This document shows, piece after piece, positions 37,224-45,477 of a stretch of DNA of 64,000 nt. Position 1 is the first letter of the stretch; the number at the start of each line of letters is the position of its first letter. A program made the translations under genes and the position numbers. This DNA comes from Herbidospora cretacea (lineage in GTDB: Bacteria > Actinomycetota > Actinomycetes > Streptosporangiales > Streptosporangiaceae): NCBI RefSeq assembly GCF_001570605.1, contig NZ_BBXG01000009.1, positions 248,001-312,000 of the forward strand, read 5' to 3'. The notes beneath the pieces are model-generated. The model saw only the letters and a program-made list of their open reading frames with translations, was not told where the DNA came from and made no database searches.

Positions 37224-38546
37224 ATGAATCGACACAAAAGTCTCGTGGCCGCCGGCGCACTCGTCGCCGTGCTGGCCGGATGCCTCGCCGGCACCTCGGC
37301 GGCGAGCGCGGCACCCGAGCCGTTGAAGGGTTCGATCAGCGCTTCCTCCTCAGAACGGGCCGACCTGGCCGCGTCCGCCGCCTTCGACGGGAAGACCACC
37401 ACCCGCTGGTCGAGCAAGTTCGCCGACCCGCAGTGGCTCCAGGTCGACCTGGGCAAGCCCACCAAGATCAGCAAGGTGGTGCTGAACTGGGAGGCCGCCT
37501 TCGCCACGGCCTTCACCATCCAGACCTCCGACGGCGGCGGCGTGTGGGACGACGCCACCCCCGTGACACGCGGAACGCGTGGCCTCCAGACCCTGGACGT
37601 GACGGCGACCGCCCGCTACGTCCGCCTGTACGCCACCAAGCGCGCCACCCAGTACGGCGTCTCCCTGTGGGAGTTCGAGGTGCACGGCACCGGCGGCGCT
37701 TCGGCGACCCCGACGCCGACCCCCACTCCCACGCCCACGGTGAGGCCCACGGACGGCGACCCCGCGGTCGGGCCGGTCCCGGCGGGCGCGGTGCGCGTCG
37801 CCGAGTTCGTAGCCGAGTGCCCCTTCACCCACCGCCTGCCTGACGACCCGATCGTCATGCCCGGCCTGGCCGGCGCTTCGCACATGCACAGCTTCATGGG
37901 CAACAAGGTGACCAACGCCAGTACCAACCTCGGCGACCTGCTGGCCGGCTCCAGCAGCTGTGACCCGAAGGTCGACCTGTCGTCGTACTGGGTGCCGACC
38001 CTCTACAACGGCGACACCCCCGTCGAGCCGAGCAGCGCGACCTTCTACTACCTGGGCGAAGGCGTCAGCGAGGCCCTCCAGCGCCAGACCCGCGCGTTCC
38101 CGCAGGGCCTGCGCGTCGTCGCCGGCAACGCCAAGGCCACCGGCGCCGACAGCACCAGCTCGGCCCGCTGGTCGTGTCTGCACGCGGGGCACGTGGGGGC
38201 GTCCAAGAACTTCGTGAACTGCCCGGCCGGCACCAAGCTGGAGACCTACCTGGACTTCCCGCACTGCTGGGACGGCAAGAACCTCGACAGCGCCGACCAC
38301 AAGTCGCACCTGTCCTACCCGCAGGGCAACGCCTGCCCCGCCACCCACCCGGTGGTCGTGCCGAAGGTCCGCATGGTCCTGCGCTACTCGGTCAACGGCG
38401 ACCCGTCGGCGTTCCGCCTGTCGTCGGGCCCCGGCTACACGATGCACGGTGACTTCTTCAACGCCTGGCCGGTGGCCGAGCTGGAGCGCCGCGTGCGCGA
38501 CTGCATCCGCCCGAAGGTCAAGTGCGGCCCTGACGGCACCGCTTAG
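37224..38546 (+). CDS. Secreted discoidin-DUF1996 protein
   Basis: The 440-residue protein has a signal peptide (MNRHKSLVAAGALVAVLAGC ... ASA-A), a discoidin/F5-8C carbohydrate-binding domain (about 32-165; AAFDGKTTTRWSSKFADPQW, RYVRLYATKRATQYGVSLWE), a Thr/Pro linker, and a DUF1996 domain (about 195-430; MPGLAGASHMHSFMGN, LDFPHCWDGKNLDSADHKSH, GPGYTMHGDFFNAW). DUF1996 occurs in fungal and actinobacterial secreted proteins, often with carbohydrate-binding domains; its activity is unknown, but conserved His/Asp residues suggest a metal site. It is divergent from the sigma-GH128 fusion and is a natural candidate target of it. Confidence 0.9.
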   Translation: MNRHKSLVAAGALVAVLAGCLAGTSAASAAPEPLKGSISASSSERADLAASAAFDGKTTTRWSSKFADPQWLQVDLGKPTKISKVVLNWEAAFATAFTIQTSDGGGVWDDATPVTRGTRGLQTLDVTATARYVRLYATKRATQYGVSLWEFEVHGTGGASATPTPTPTPTPTVRPTDGDPAVGPVPAGAVRVAEFVAECPFTHRLPDDPIVMPGLAGASHMHSFMGNKVTNASTNLGDLLAGSSSCDPKVDLSSYWVPTLYNGDTPVEPSSATFYYLGEGVSEALQRQTRAFPQGLRVVAGNAKATGADSTSSARWSCLHAGHVGASKNFVNCPAGTKLETYLDFPHCWDGKNLDSADHKSHLSYPQGNACPATHPVVVPKVRMVLRYSVNGDPSAFRLSSGPGYTMHGDFFNAWPVAELERRVRDCIRPKVKCGPDGTA

Positions 38547-38567
38547 GACTCACGAGGAGGGACGAAA

Positions 38568-39122
38568 GTGCGACTGACATCTGGCGCACCCTGGGTTATC
38601 GCGCTCGCGGCCCTCTTGGTGACCGGCTGCGCCGCCCCACAAGTTCATGGTCCTGCTGTGGCGGCGGCGCAGCCTTCTTCCGCGCCCGTGTTCAACCCGA
38701 CGGACGTGGCCTGGATCCAACTGGAGATCCCCATGACGGAGTCGGTCCTGGCCCTGGCCGACCTGGCCCCCCAACGGACCCAGAACGCATCGGTCCTGGC
38801 CCTGGCGTCCCAGGTGGCCGCGAAGGAGAAGCAGCAACTTGCGGGACTACGGGGTTTGTTGAGCGAAGCGGGGCTTCCGCCGACAAACGTCCACGAGGGT
38901 CATGACATGCCCGGTATGGTGACCAAGAGCGACCTGTTGATCGCGCAACGTCTCAACGGCGGGCCGTTCGACAAGCTGTTCCGGAAACACCTGACGGACT
39001 TCCTGACCCAGTCCCTGCTGGTCGCGAAAGGCGAACAGACATCCGGCGCGAACGAGGCGACGAAACAGTACGCCCACGACCTGGCCGCAGCCCGCTCGAC
39101 GACCCTGGCCGACCTCAAATGA
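38568..39122 (+). CDS. DUF305-like lipoprotein
   Basis: The 184-residue protein has a lipoprotein signal (ALLVTGCAAP lipobox) and a four-helix DUF305-like core starting FNPTDVAWIQLEIPMTESVL. The usual HH-x-Q motif of DUF305 is absent; a separate NVHEGHDMPGM segment carries His and Met residues that could bind copper. The GTG start has AGGAGGG upstream. It overlaps the next gene by 4 nt (ATGA), so the pair forms a membrane redox unit. Confidence 0.7.
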   Translation: MRLTSGAPWVIALAALLVTGCAAPQVHGPAVAAAQPSSAPVFNPTDVAWIQLEIPMTESVLALADLAPQRTQNASVLALASQVAAKEKQQLAGLRGLLSEAGLPPTNVHEGHDMPGMVTKSDLLIAQRLNGGPFDKLFRKHLTDFLTQSLLVAKGEQTSGANEATKQYAHDLAAARSTTLADLK

Positions 39123-40594
39123 CGACCCACTGGGAGTCCCTGCTCAGACCCCCGGCCGACGCGAAGTGGGAGTCACTGCTCGACGGCGACGGCCCGTCCA
39201 CGGGGACCCTCCACCCGGTCCCCGCCGACCGGGCCCCGTTCACGGCCGCTTCGCGCTCTTCGCGCCCTTCACGCCACCGGATCGGCGACGCGGACCCGAA
39301 GCTGGCAGCCCCCCGCTTCCGCCCAGGTGGTGTCGTGGCCGGCCTGCTCTGGGCCGGCGCCCTCCTGGCCACGGCCGCCTGCTGGATCGACCTCCCCGAG
39401 GTGGCCTCCACCACCGACGGCCTGGCCTGGCTGGGCCGCCTGACCGGCCTGCTCGCCGGATACGGCGCCGCGATCCTCGTGGCCCTGATGGCCCGCGTCC
39501 CCTACCTCGACCGCACCATCGGCGCCGACCGCCTGTCCCGCTGGCACGCCCTGGGAGGCCGGGGCATCCTGGCCCTGTCGGCCGCGCACATGGTCTTCGC
39601 CATGACGGCCCACGCGCTGAGATCCGGCGTGTGGGAGGGCACCTTCGGTCTCGTCCTGTACGGTCCGGGCATCCTCGAAGCGACCATCTCTTTGGCGCTG
39701 CTCCTGGGCGTGGGCCTGATCTCAGCCCGCGCGATCCGGGTCCGGATGTCCTACGAGACCTGGCATTACGCCCACTTCCTCACCTACCTGGCCATCTACC
39801 TGGGCTTCGCCCACCAGCTGACCGGCCCATCCTTCAGTGGCGGCGGCGCGTGGGCGTGGCGAGCCCTCTACATAGCCGTGGCCGTCCTGCTGATCTGGCA
39901 CCGCTTCGCCGTGCCGGTGGTGCGCTCACGCCGCCACCGCCTGCGAGTGGCCGGAATCCGGCGAGAATCCGCGGACGTGGTCTCCGTCTACATCGCCGGC
40001 GAGAACCTGGCGGGCCTGAGGGCCGAACCGGGCCAGTTCTTCCGCTGGCGCTTCCTGACCAAGGGCATGTGGTGGGCGGCCAACCCGTATTCCCTGTCCG
40101 CCGTCCCCGACGGCCGCTACCTGCGCATCACCGTGAAAGCGGCCGGCTCCCACAGCCGGGCCCTCTTCTCGTTGACCCCCGGAACCCGAGTCTGGGCCGA
40201 AGGCCCGTACGGCGCGTTGACCGCCGCCCGGAGCCGCTCCGACAAGATCCTGCTGATCGCGGGCGGCGTGGGCATCAGCCCGCTACGAGCCCTGTTCGAG
40301 TCGATGCCCGGGCGAGTGACCCTGCTGTATTTGGCCCGCACGGTCGAGGACCTGGTGCTGCGGAACGAACTCGACGCCATCGCGGCGGCCCGGGGGGCGC
40401 GCATCCACTACACCGTGAACGAGGACCTGACGGTTCCGTTGACGGGCCGCTCGTTGTCACGCGCCATGCCTGACCTGCCGGACTACGACGTGTTCGTGTG
40501 CGGACCCCGCGGCATGACCCAGAAGGCGATGAACGCACTACGGCGTGCGGGCGTCCCGAGACAGCAGATCCATTTGGAGAACTTCGACTTCTAG
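39119..40594 (+). CDS. Ferric reductase-like transmembrane flavocytochrome
   Basis: The 491-residue protein has a basic cytosolic N-terminus (about 1-65), six membrane helices with His pairs suited to two b-type haems (RWHALGG, LSAAHMVF, ETWHYAHFLTYLAIYLGFAH), then an FAD-binding barrel (PGQFFRWRF, NPYSLSA) and an NAD(P) domain (ILLIAGGVGISPLRALFESM, YDVFVCGPRGM). It passes electrons from NAD(P)H across the membrane, as in FRE/NOX-type reductases. No 2Fe-2S domain is attached. It is coupled to the DUF305-like lipoprotein, which suggests reduction of external iron or copper or quality control of exported proteins. Confidence 0.88.
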   Translation: MTTHWESLLRPPADAKWESLLDGDGPSTGTLHPVPADRAPFTAASRSSRPSRHRIGDADPKLAAPRFRPGGVVAGLLWAGALLATAACWIDLPEVASTTDGLAWLGRLTGLLAGYGAAILVALMARVPYLDRTIGADRLSRWHALGGRGILALSAAHMVFAMTAHALRSGVWEGTFGLVLYGPGILEATISLALLLGVGLISARAIRVRMSYETWHYAHFLTYLAIYLGFAHQLTGPSFSGGGAWAWRALYIAVAVLLIWHRFAVPVVRSRRHRLRVAGIRRESADVVSVYIAGENLAGLRAEPGQFFRWRFLTKGMWWAANPYSLSAVPDGRYLRITVKAAGSHSRALFSLTPGTRVWAEGPYGALTAARSRSDKILLIAGGVGISPLRALFESMPGRVTLLYLARTVEDLVLRNELDAIAAARGARIHYTVNEDLTVPLTGRSLSRAMPDLPDYDVFVCGPRGMTQKAMNALRRAGVPRQQIHLENFDF

Positions 40595-40680
40595 ACGTCG
40601 AAGACGCCGCGCCGCACCCCGTCGACGAACTCCCGCCATTCCTGAGCGGTGAAGTCGAGAACAGCGCTGTCCGGTCCGCG
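40591..40680 (-). pseudogene. C-terminal remnant of a DUF397 protein
   Basis: Reading the minus strand to the TAG at 40593-40591 gives GPDSAVLDFTAQEWREF followed by VDGVRRGVFDV, the canonical DUF397 C-terminus. Upstream codons lose the expected W-x-K-S-S and V-R-D-S-K motifs, although a VIRDGS fragment continues in another frame, so the gene is decayed. DUF397 genes usually pair with XRE regulators; none is present. The stop overlaps the flavocytochrome stop. Confidence 0.65.
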
Positions 40681-40934
40681 CTTCCGTCGCGTATTACATG
40701 ATGTTCGGTGCGAGGGTTGGATCGCCCGGGGCGGAATCGATCACGGCGGGAAATCGCCACTCGAAACTTTGACCTTGTGCCTGAGAAGGGCGCACATCCT
40801 CGCGCATCTGTCATGATCAATCAGTCGTCGGCGTGTTGAGCAGGCATTTCGTCCAGCTGGAAATCATTATCTTCCCGAGAGTGGCTAACTCCGGATGCCT
40901 CGACTGGATCTTTGCTGCTGAAGTTAGCCCGACT
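40681..40934. other. Intergenic scar, no gene recognised
   Basis: This stretch is less GC-rich than its surroundings and contains no coding frame with actinomycete codon bias. Together with the DUF397 remnant it looks like decayed sequence left by an insertion or deletion. Confidence 0.5.
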
Positions 40935-41126
40935 TTATTGCCGCCCCCGCAGGGCCTTGATAATCGGCGGAATTGCGGCGAGCAGGGCCGCAACGCCGCC
41001 GAAGACACCGGCTATGACCACTGGTTCAGTAGTGGCTAGTTGGGCTACAGCGAAAGCAGCCAACCCAACCACGGCTAAGACGATCAGGGCGCTTGCCCAA
41101 ATCAGATAGTGCTCACCACGTCGCAT
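40935..41126 (-). CDS. Small two-helix membrane protein
   Basis: The 63-residue protein MRRGEHYLIW... consists of two membrane helices (about 8-28 and 36-56) with a basic C-terminus KALRGRQ. AAGGGG lies about 9 nt before the ATG at 41126. I recognise no family. Composition and helix-hairpin topology could fit a holin-like or accessory membrane peptide, but that is speculative. Confidence 0.55.
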   Translation of the reverse strand: MRRGEHYLIWASALIVLAVVGLAAFAVAQLATTEPVVIAGVFGGVAALLAAIPPIIKALRGRQ

Positions 41127-41194
41127 GTCGCAGCCCCTTTGGTTGTTCCCCGGGAAGGTACCAACCCTCAATCCCCCATGTACGGACGAACCCC

Positions 41195-41770
41195 ATGTTG
41201 GCCACAAACTCTGGGGAACCTTTTCGATTCAGCGACTTGTCGGCGGGACGGGGGACCGAGACAGGTAACGGCATCGCCGGTTATCCGCAGATGACCAGGC
41301 AGGTCGTGCGGGCCCTGGAAAGCAGGGTGGCGCCGCCGAACCCTTTCGCGGTCATCTGGCGCTGGCGCTATGAAGCGGCTCTCCTCGTCGGGGGGCCATT
41401 TCTCGTCTCCGTGGCCTCTTGGCAGATCGTGGTCACCGTGGCCGGGTTGCTCGCCGGGCTGGTCTCCGTCTCGCCGTTCGCGCGGAGGATCGCGGTGGCC
41501 CGGTTCTGGTGTGTCGTCACGCCCCACCGGATCCGCACCGCCTGCGCCGAGGCTCTCCTCATCACCCGGCGCGGCAGGCTGCCGGTCGTCCTCTGGACGC
41601 GGCCGATCGAGTCGGGGGAACGGGTGTGGATCTACTGCCGGGCCGGGATCGTCGCGGCCGACTTCGTGGACAACGCCCCACTCATCGCCTCGGCGTGCTG
41701 GGCGCGGCAGGTCAGTGTCACAGAGTCGCCTAGCCGACCAGCAGTCATCCACGTCGATGTCATCCGATGA
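41195..41770 (+). CDS. Membrane protein resembling transfer-region proteins of actinomycete elements
   Basis: The roughly 191-residue protein has one hydrophobic hairpin (YEAALLVGGPFLVSVASWQI ... VVTVAGLLAGLVSVSPF), then a soluble domain with VVTPHRIRTACAEALLITRR and ERVWIYCRAGIVAADF. Similar proteins sit next to FtsK-like transfer genes in actinomycete integrative elements, but no such gene follows here. The start is uncertain (41195, or 41291 at MTRQVV); neither has a good ribosome site. It may be a relic of an excised element along with the DUF397 remnant. Confidence 0.5.
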   Translation: MLATNSGEPFRFSDLSAGRGTETGNGIAGYPQMTRQVVRALESRVAPPNPFAVIWRWRYEAALLVGGPFLVSVASWQIVVTVAGLLAGLVSVSPFARRIAVARFWCVVTPHRIRTACAEALLITRRGRLPVVLWTRPIESGERVWIYCRAGIVAADFVDNAPLIASACWARQVSVTESPSRPAVIHVDVIR

Positions 41771-41809
41771 CTTGCGTTGTCAGGAAACCTGAGTGATCCT
41801 TCTCTTAGG

Positions 41810-41831
41810 AAGGTTTCTTTATAGAAAGCTT
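41810..41831. promoter_or_regulatory. Inverted repeat upstream of the LPMO gene
   Basis: AAGGTTTCT (41810-41818) and AGAAAGCTT (41823-41831) pair with one mismatch around TTAT. The GGAAGGTTTC core resembles palindromes common before secreted LPMO and chitinase genes of actinomycetes. Confidence 0.4.
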
Positions 41832-41950
41832 AAGTTCGCGGCCGTCACCCCGCGTTCCCGAGCTGATCTTCCGTCATGGGCTCCGGCTCTCCTCACGAGG
41901 TGGCCGGAGTTCGCGTATCCGCTCCACGGAGCTCCACGGAGGAGAGCCAG

Positions 41951-42820
41951 GTGTTACGTAACAAGGTGGCCGCAGCCGCCGCCGGTCTGATGGCCGGTTC
42001 GCTGCTCGTAATCCTGCCGTCCGCGCCGGCCGGCGCCCACGGCACCATGTCGAACCCGCCGAGCCGGGTCTACCAGTGCAAGAACGAGGGGCCCGAGTCG
42101 CCCGACTCCGCCGCCTGCGCCGCCGCCGTCGCGGCCGGGGGCACCCAGGCCTTCTACGACTGGAACGAGGTCTCCCTGCTGGAAGCGGGGGGCCGACACC
42201 GCGAGCTGATCCCCGACGGGAAGCTGTGCAGCGCGGGGCGGGACAAATACCGGGGGCTCGACCTCGCGCGCACCGACTGGCCCGCCACGCCGTTCTCGGC
42301 GGGGCCGCGCACGATCACCTACCACGCCACCGCGCCCCACTCCAACAGCAACTTCGAGTTCTACATCACCCGGGACGGCTGGAACCCCTCGCAGCCGCTG
42401 CGCTGGTCGGACCTGGTGCACATCCAGACGTTCAACAACTTCAATCCGACCACGTTCACCAACTGGACCATCAACATCCCGCAGCGGTCCGGCCGCCACA
42501 TCCTCTTCTCGATCTGGCAGCGCGTGGTGGGCTCGAACGAGGCCTTCTACACCTGCTCCGACGTGGTCTTCTCCGGCACCAACCCGACGCCGACCCCGAC
42601 GCCCACCCCCACGGTGACGCCGACGCGGACGCCGACCCCCACGCCCACTCCGACCGTCACGCCGACCCAGAACCCGGGCGGCACCTGGGCGGCCGGCGTC
42701 TCCTACCAGGTCGGCAACCGGGTGACCTACGGCGGTGTCACCTACCAGTGCCGCCAGCCGCACACCTCGCTCGTCGGCTGGGAGCCCCCGAACGTGCCTG
42801 CCCTGTGGCTGCGCGTCTGA
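41951..42820 (+). CDS. Secreted AA10 lytic polysaccharide monooxygenase with CBM5/12
   Basis: The 289-residue protein has a signal peptide cleaved before His30 (PAGA-HGTMSNP), which becomes the N-terminal copper-binding histidine brace. The second His lies in ATAPHSNSNFEF, and the axial Phe region is AFYTCSDVVF. A Thr/Pro linker follows, then a C-terminal CBM5/12 (WAAGVSYQVGNRVTYGGVTY, then PNVPALW). AA10 enzymes oxidatively cleave crystalline chitin or cellulose with copper; CBM5/12 favours chitin. The GTG at 41951 has GGAGGAGAG upstream. The gene ends at a strong terminator and is followed by a DUF305 lipoprotein. Confidence 0.94.
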   Translation: MLRNKVAAAAAGLMAGSLLVILPSAPAGAHGTMSNPPSRVYQCKNEGPESPDSAACAAAVAAGGTQAFYDWNEVSLLEAGGRHRELIPDGKLCSAGRDKYRGLDLARTDWPATPFSAGPRTITYHATAPHSNSNFEFYITRDGWNPSQPLRWSDLVHIQTFNNFNPTTFTNWTINIPQRSGRHILFSIWQRVVGSNEAFYTCSDVVFSGTNPTPTPTPTPTVTPTRTPTPTPTPTVTPTQNPGGTWAAGVSYQVGNRVTYGGVTYQCRQPHTSLVGWEPPNVPALWLRV

Positions 42821-42834
42821 TCTCGTGAGTGAAC

Positions 42835-42863
42835 GCGGGCCGCGTCCGACGGGCGCGGCCCGC
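42835..42863 (+). terminator. Intrinsic terminator after the LPMO gene
   Basis: GCGGGCCGCG-TCCGACGGG-CGCGGCCCGC is a perfect 10-bp stem between the LPMO and DUF305 genes. Confidence 0.65.
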
Positions 42864-42880
42864 CGTCGAAGGAGGCGGGC

Positions 42881-43408
42881 ATGCGCAGGCTGCTCATCGC
42901 TGTCTTGCTGTCCTGTACGGCCTGCGCCGGCGTACAGGCGGAACAGGCCCCGGTCAACGCGGCCGACGTCATGTTCCTGCAGATGATGGTCGAGCACAAC
43001 AAACAGGGCCACGAGCTGGCCCGGCTCGCCGAGAACCGGGAGCTGCCCGCCGAGGTCGAGCAGCTCGCGGCCGCGATGCGGGTGACCCAGGAGACCGAGA
43101 CGAGCACCATGACCACCTGGCTCCTCCAGTGGGACCAGCCGCTCACCCTCGACCAGGACGCCCACCACGCCCACGGCGGCGCGTCGATCGACGCCAAGAA
43201 GGACTTGGCCCGCCTGAGGAAGGCCGACGACGCCGACTTCTCCCGGGAACTCCTCAACGCGCTGATCGCCCACCAGGACGACGCGATCCAGTTCGCCCGC
43301 TACGAGAAGGGCAGCGGGTCCAACCCCGGCGCGCTCGACCTGGCCAGGCAGATCGACGTCGCCCGGTCGGCGCAGATCACCTACATGCTGGACCTGCTTG
43401 ACTCGTAG
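42881..43408 (+). CDS. DUF305 family lipoprotein
   Basis: The 175-residue protein has a lipobox (LLSCTAC) and a DUF305 four-helix bundle with VMFLQMMVEHNKQGHELARL, the HAHGG turn, and FSRELLNALIAHQDDAIQFA. The motif pattern M-V-E-H-x-x-Q-G and I-A-H-Q-D-D-A is close to the DUF305 consensus (metal-binding His and Met), so this copy looks intact, unlike the one at 38568. DUF305 proteins have been linked to copper handling. AAGGAGG lies about 6 nt before the ATG. Its position right after a copper enzyme is suggestive. Confidence 0.85.
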   Translation: MRRLLIAVLLSCTACAGVQAEQAPVNAADVMFLQMMVEHNKQGHELARLAENRELPAEVEQLAAAMRVTQETETSTMTTWLLQWDQPLTLDQDAHHAHGGASIDAKKDLARLRKADDADFSRELLNALIAHQDDAIQFARYEKGSGSNPGALDLARQIDVARSAQITYMLDLLDS

Positions 43409-43410
43409 GC

Positions 43411-44634
43411 ATGCCGGAACTCCAGTTACTGCGGGCCGACCACGCCGGGCCGCTCCTGGCCTTCGAGACCGACAACCGCGCCTTCTTCGCGCGCACCGTC
43501 GAAGACCGGGGCGACGACTACTTCACCACGTTCCCCGACCACCACCAGGGCGTGCTCGACGACCAGGAGAAGGGCGTCCTGCGCTTCCACGTCCTGGTCG
43601 CCGACGACGGCGAGATCCTGGGCCGCTTCAACCTGTACGACCTCGACGGCGGCACCGCCGAAGTGGGCTTCCGGCTGGCCGAGAAGATGACCGGTAGGGG
43701 CGTGGCGACCCAGGCGGTCCGCGACCTCTGCGACCTCGCGAAGGGCTATGGGCTGAACAGCCTGCGGGCCGGGGCCGATGTCGGCAACCGGGGTTCGCGC
43801 GGGGTCCTGCGGCGGGCCGGGTTCGTCCAGACGGGCGAGACGTCCTTCTGGCGCGACCTCCACGACGAGTTCCTGATCGGCGGGGAACTGCGCGTCCGCC
43901 GCCTCGGGTTCGGCGCGATGCACCTGTCACCCGGCGACGGCGAGGTGGCCAGACGCGCGGTCGACCTGGGCGTCACGCTCATCGACACCGCGTATCTCTA
44001 CGGCTGGGGCGCGAACGAGGAATTGCTGGCCCGCACCTTGTGGCCGTACCGGAGAGAAGTGCTGGTGACCACCAAGGTGGGGGTGGCGCGGCCGGGCCGG
44101 CTCGACGGGCGGCCCGAGGTGCTGCGCGCCCAGGTGGACGCCGCCCTCGAGCGCCTGCGGATGGACCGGCTCGACCTGCTCCAACTGCACCGGGTCGACC
44201 CGGAGGTCCCGCTCGCCGACCAGGTCGGCGCGCTCAGGGACCTGCGCGACCAGGGCAAGATCGGGCACATCGGGCTCTCCGAGGTCACCGTCGACCAGCT
44301 CGCCGAGGCGCGCGGGATCGTCGAGGTGGCGAGCGTGCAGAACCGCTACAACCTGCTCGACCGCGAGCACGAGCCGGTGCTGGAGGCCTGCGAGGCGGCC
44401 GGGATCGCCTTCCTGCCCTGGCGGCCGGTGCTGCCCGGGGTGGCCGATCCGGCGGTGGCCGAAATCGCGGCCGAAACAGGCGCGACCCCGGCCCAGACGA
44501 GTCTCGCGTGGCTGCTGGCCCGCTCGCCGGTCATCCTCCCGATCCCCGGCACGTCCACGATCGCGCACCTGGAGGAGAACGTCGCCGCCGGGGCGGTCCG
44601 GCTCGCCCGCTCCCAACGAGATCGACTCGGCTAG
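43411..44634 (+). CDS. Fusion of a GNAT acetyltransferase and an aldo/keto reductase
   Basis: One 407-residue frame joins two complete domains. Residues 1 to about 150 are a RimJ/RimL-like GNAT (LRFHVLVADDGEILGRFNLY, EKMTGRGVATQAVRDLCDLA, VGNRGSRGVLRRAGFVQTGE). About 155-407 is an aldo/keto reductase (GGELRVRRLGFGAMHLSP, LIDTAYLYGWG with catalytic Tyr, TTKVGVARPG, LLQLHRVDPEV, IPGTSTIAHLEENVAAG). The join (WRDLHDEFLIGG) has no linker or internal start with a ribosome site. It starts 2 nt after the DUF305 stop. Either a natural bifunctional enzyme or an in-frame deletion between adjacent genes would explain it. Confidence 0.85.
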   Translation: MPELQLLRADHAGPLLAFETDNRAFFARTVEDRGDDYFTTFPDHHQGVLDDQEKGVLRFHVLVADDGEILGRFNLYDLDGGTAEVGFRLAEKMTGRGVATQAVRDLCDLAKGYGLNSLRAGADVGNRGSRGVLRRAGFVQTGETSFWRDLHDEFLIGGELRVRRLGFGAMHLSPGDGEVARRAVDLGVTLIDTAYLYGWGANEELLARTLWPYRREVLVTTKVGVARPGRLDGRPEVLRAQVDAALERLRMDRLDLLQLHRVDPEVPLADQVGALRDLRDQGKIGHIGLSEVTVDQLAEARGIVEVASVQNRYNLLDREHEPVLEACEAAGIAFLPWRPVLPGVADPAVAEIAAETGATPAQTSLAWLLARSPVILPIPGTSTIAHLEENVAAGAVRLARSQRDRLG

Positions 44635-44662
44635 GAGGGCCGGCCGGGTCGCTCCGGTGGAT

Positions 44663-45166
44663 TCAGCGGGAGACGCCGATGCCGCCCGGCGTCGTCGCGC
44701 CGAAGCGCTCGATCTCCCTCGGCAGGTTCAGCGGCTTGATCGCCGCCTTCGCGCCCGCGATCTCCTCGGTGATCAGGTCGGCCGGGACCAGCCACGACAC
44801 CTCGAACTCCAGCCCGTCAGGGTCCTTGGCGTAGAGGGCCTTGGTGGTCGAGTGGTCGGAGGCCCCGACCAGCGCGCCGAGCTCGCTCAGCTTCGTGGAG
44901 ATCCGCTCCAGTTCGGCCAGCGTGTCGACCTCCCACGCCAGGTGGTAGAGCCCGACCGCGCCGCGCCCGGCCGTGGTGGGCCCGGCGTCGCCGCCGACCT
45001 CGAACAGGCCGAGGTCGTGGTCGTTGTTGGAGCCCTCGGCCTGGAGGAACGCGGCTCCGGGGAAGCCCATGACCACTCGGAAGCCGAGGGCCTTCTCGTA
45101 GAAGTCGACGCTGCGTGCGACGTCGCGGACGTACAGCACGGCGTGGTTGAGTCGCTGAACCGGCAT
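44663..45166 (-). CDS. VOC family dioxygenase/glyoxalase-like protein
   Basis: The 167-residue protein has the paired beta-alpha-beta-beta-beta motif of the vicinal oxygen chelate family: RLNHAVLYVRDVARSVDFYE, GLYHLAWEVDTLAELERIST, YAKDPDGLEFEVSW. Likely metal ligands are His8, His in LYHLAW and Glu in DGLEFEV. It resembles catechol 2,3-dioxygenase-type proteins in actinomycetes; the substrate is unknown. The ATG at 45166 has GGAG upstream. It is divergent from the small gene at 45265. Confidence 0.88.
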   Translation of the reverse strand: MPVQRLNHAVLYVRDVARSVDFYEKALGFRVVMGFPGAAFLQAEGSNNDHDLGLFEVGGDAGPTTAGRGAVGLYHLAWEVDTLAELERISTKLSELGALVGASDHSTTKALYAKDPDGLEFEVSWLVPADLITEEIAGAKAAIKPLNLPREIERFGATTPGGIGVSR

Positions 45167-45264
45167 GACTCCAGCAGCAACCGGGGGTCTCGGCTTGTTC
45201 CCGCGAAACTGTCGGGCCCAGGTCCTAAGGTGGTCGGCGGCCATCTCGAAGGGGGACGTGAAGG

Positions 45265-45477
45265 ATGATCGTCGACCGCGTGGCGCGGGAGCGCGCGGAG
45301 AACCAGATGCTGTTCCGGGCGGTCCACGAGGTCGCGCTCGGCCACGCCGGGGGCGCGGTCGAAGACGTGTTCGCGGCCTTGCAGGAGGCGCTGCCGCCGG
45401 CGCCCCGGCTGTCCGGCGACGAGGTGCGCCGGATCGCCGAGCAGATCAGCGTGGGCCGAGATCCCTCCGGTCTGTGA
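45265..45477 (+). CDS. Small conserved-type protein of unknown function
   Basis: The 70-residue protein starts MIVDRVARERAENQMLFRAV and is mostly helical. The segment ERAENQMLFRAVHEV resembles the N-terminal motif of small actinobacterial proteins annotated as hypothetical. Codon bias is normal and GAAGG lies just before the ATG, with GGGGGA further upstream. Its 3' end overlaps the convergent ROK gene by 32 bp. Confidence 0.55.
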   Translation: MIVDRVARERAENQMLFRAVHEVALGHAGGAVEDVFAALQEALPPAPRLSGDEVRRIAEQISVGRDPSGL

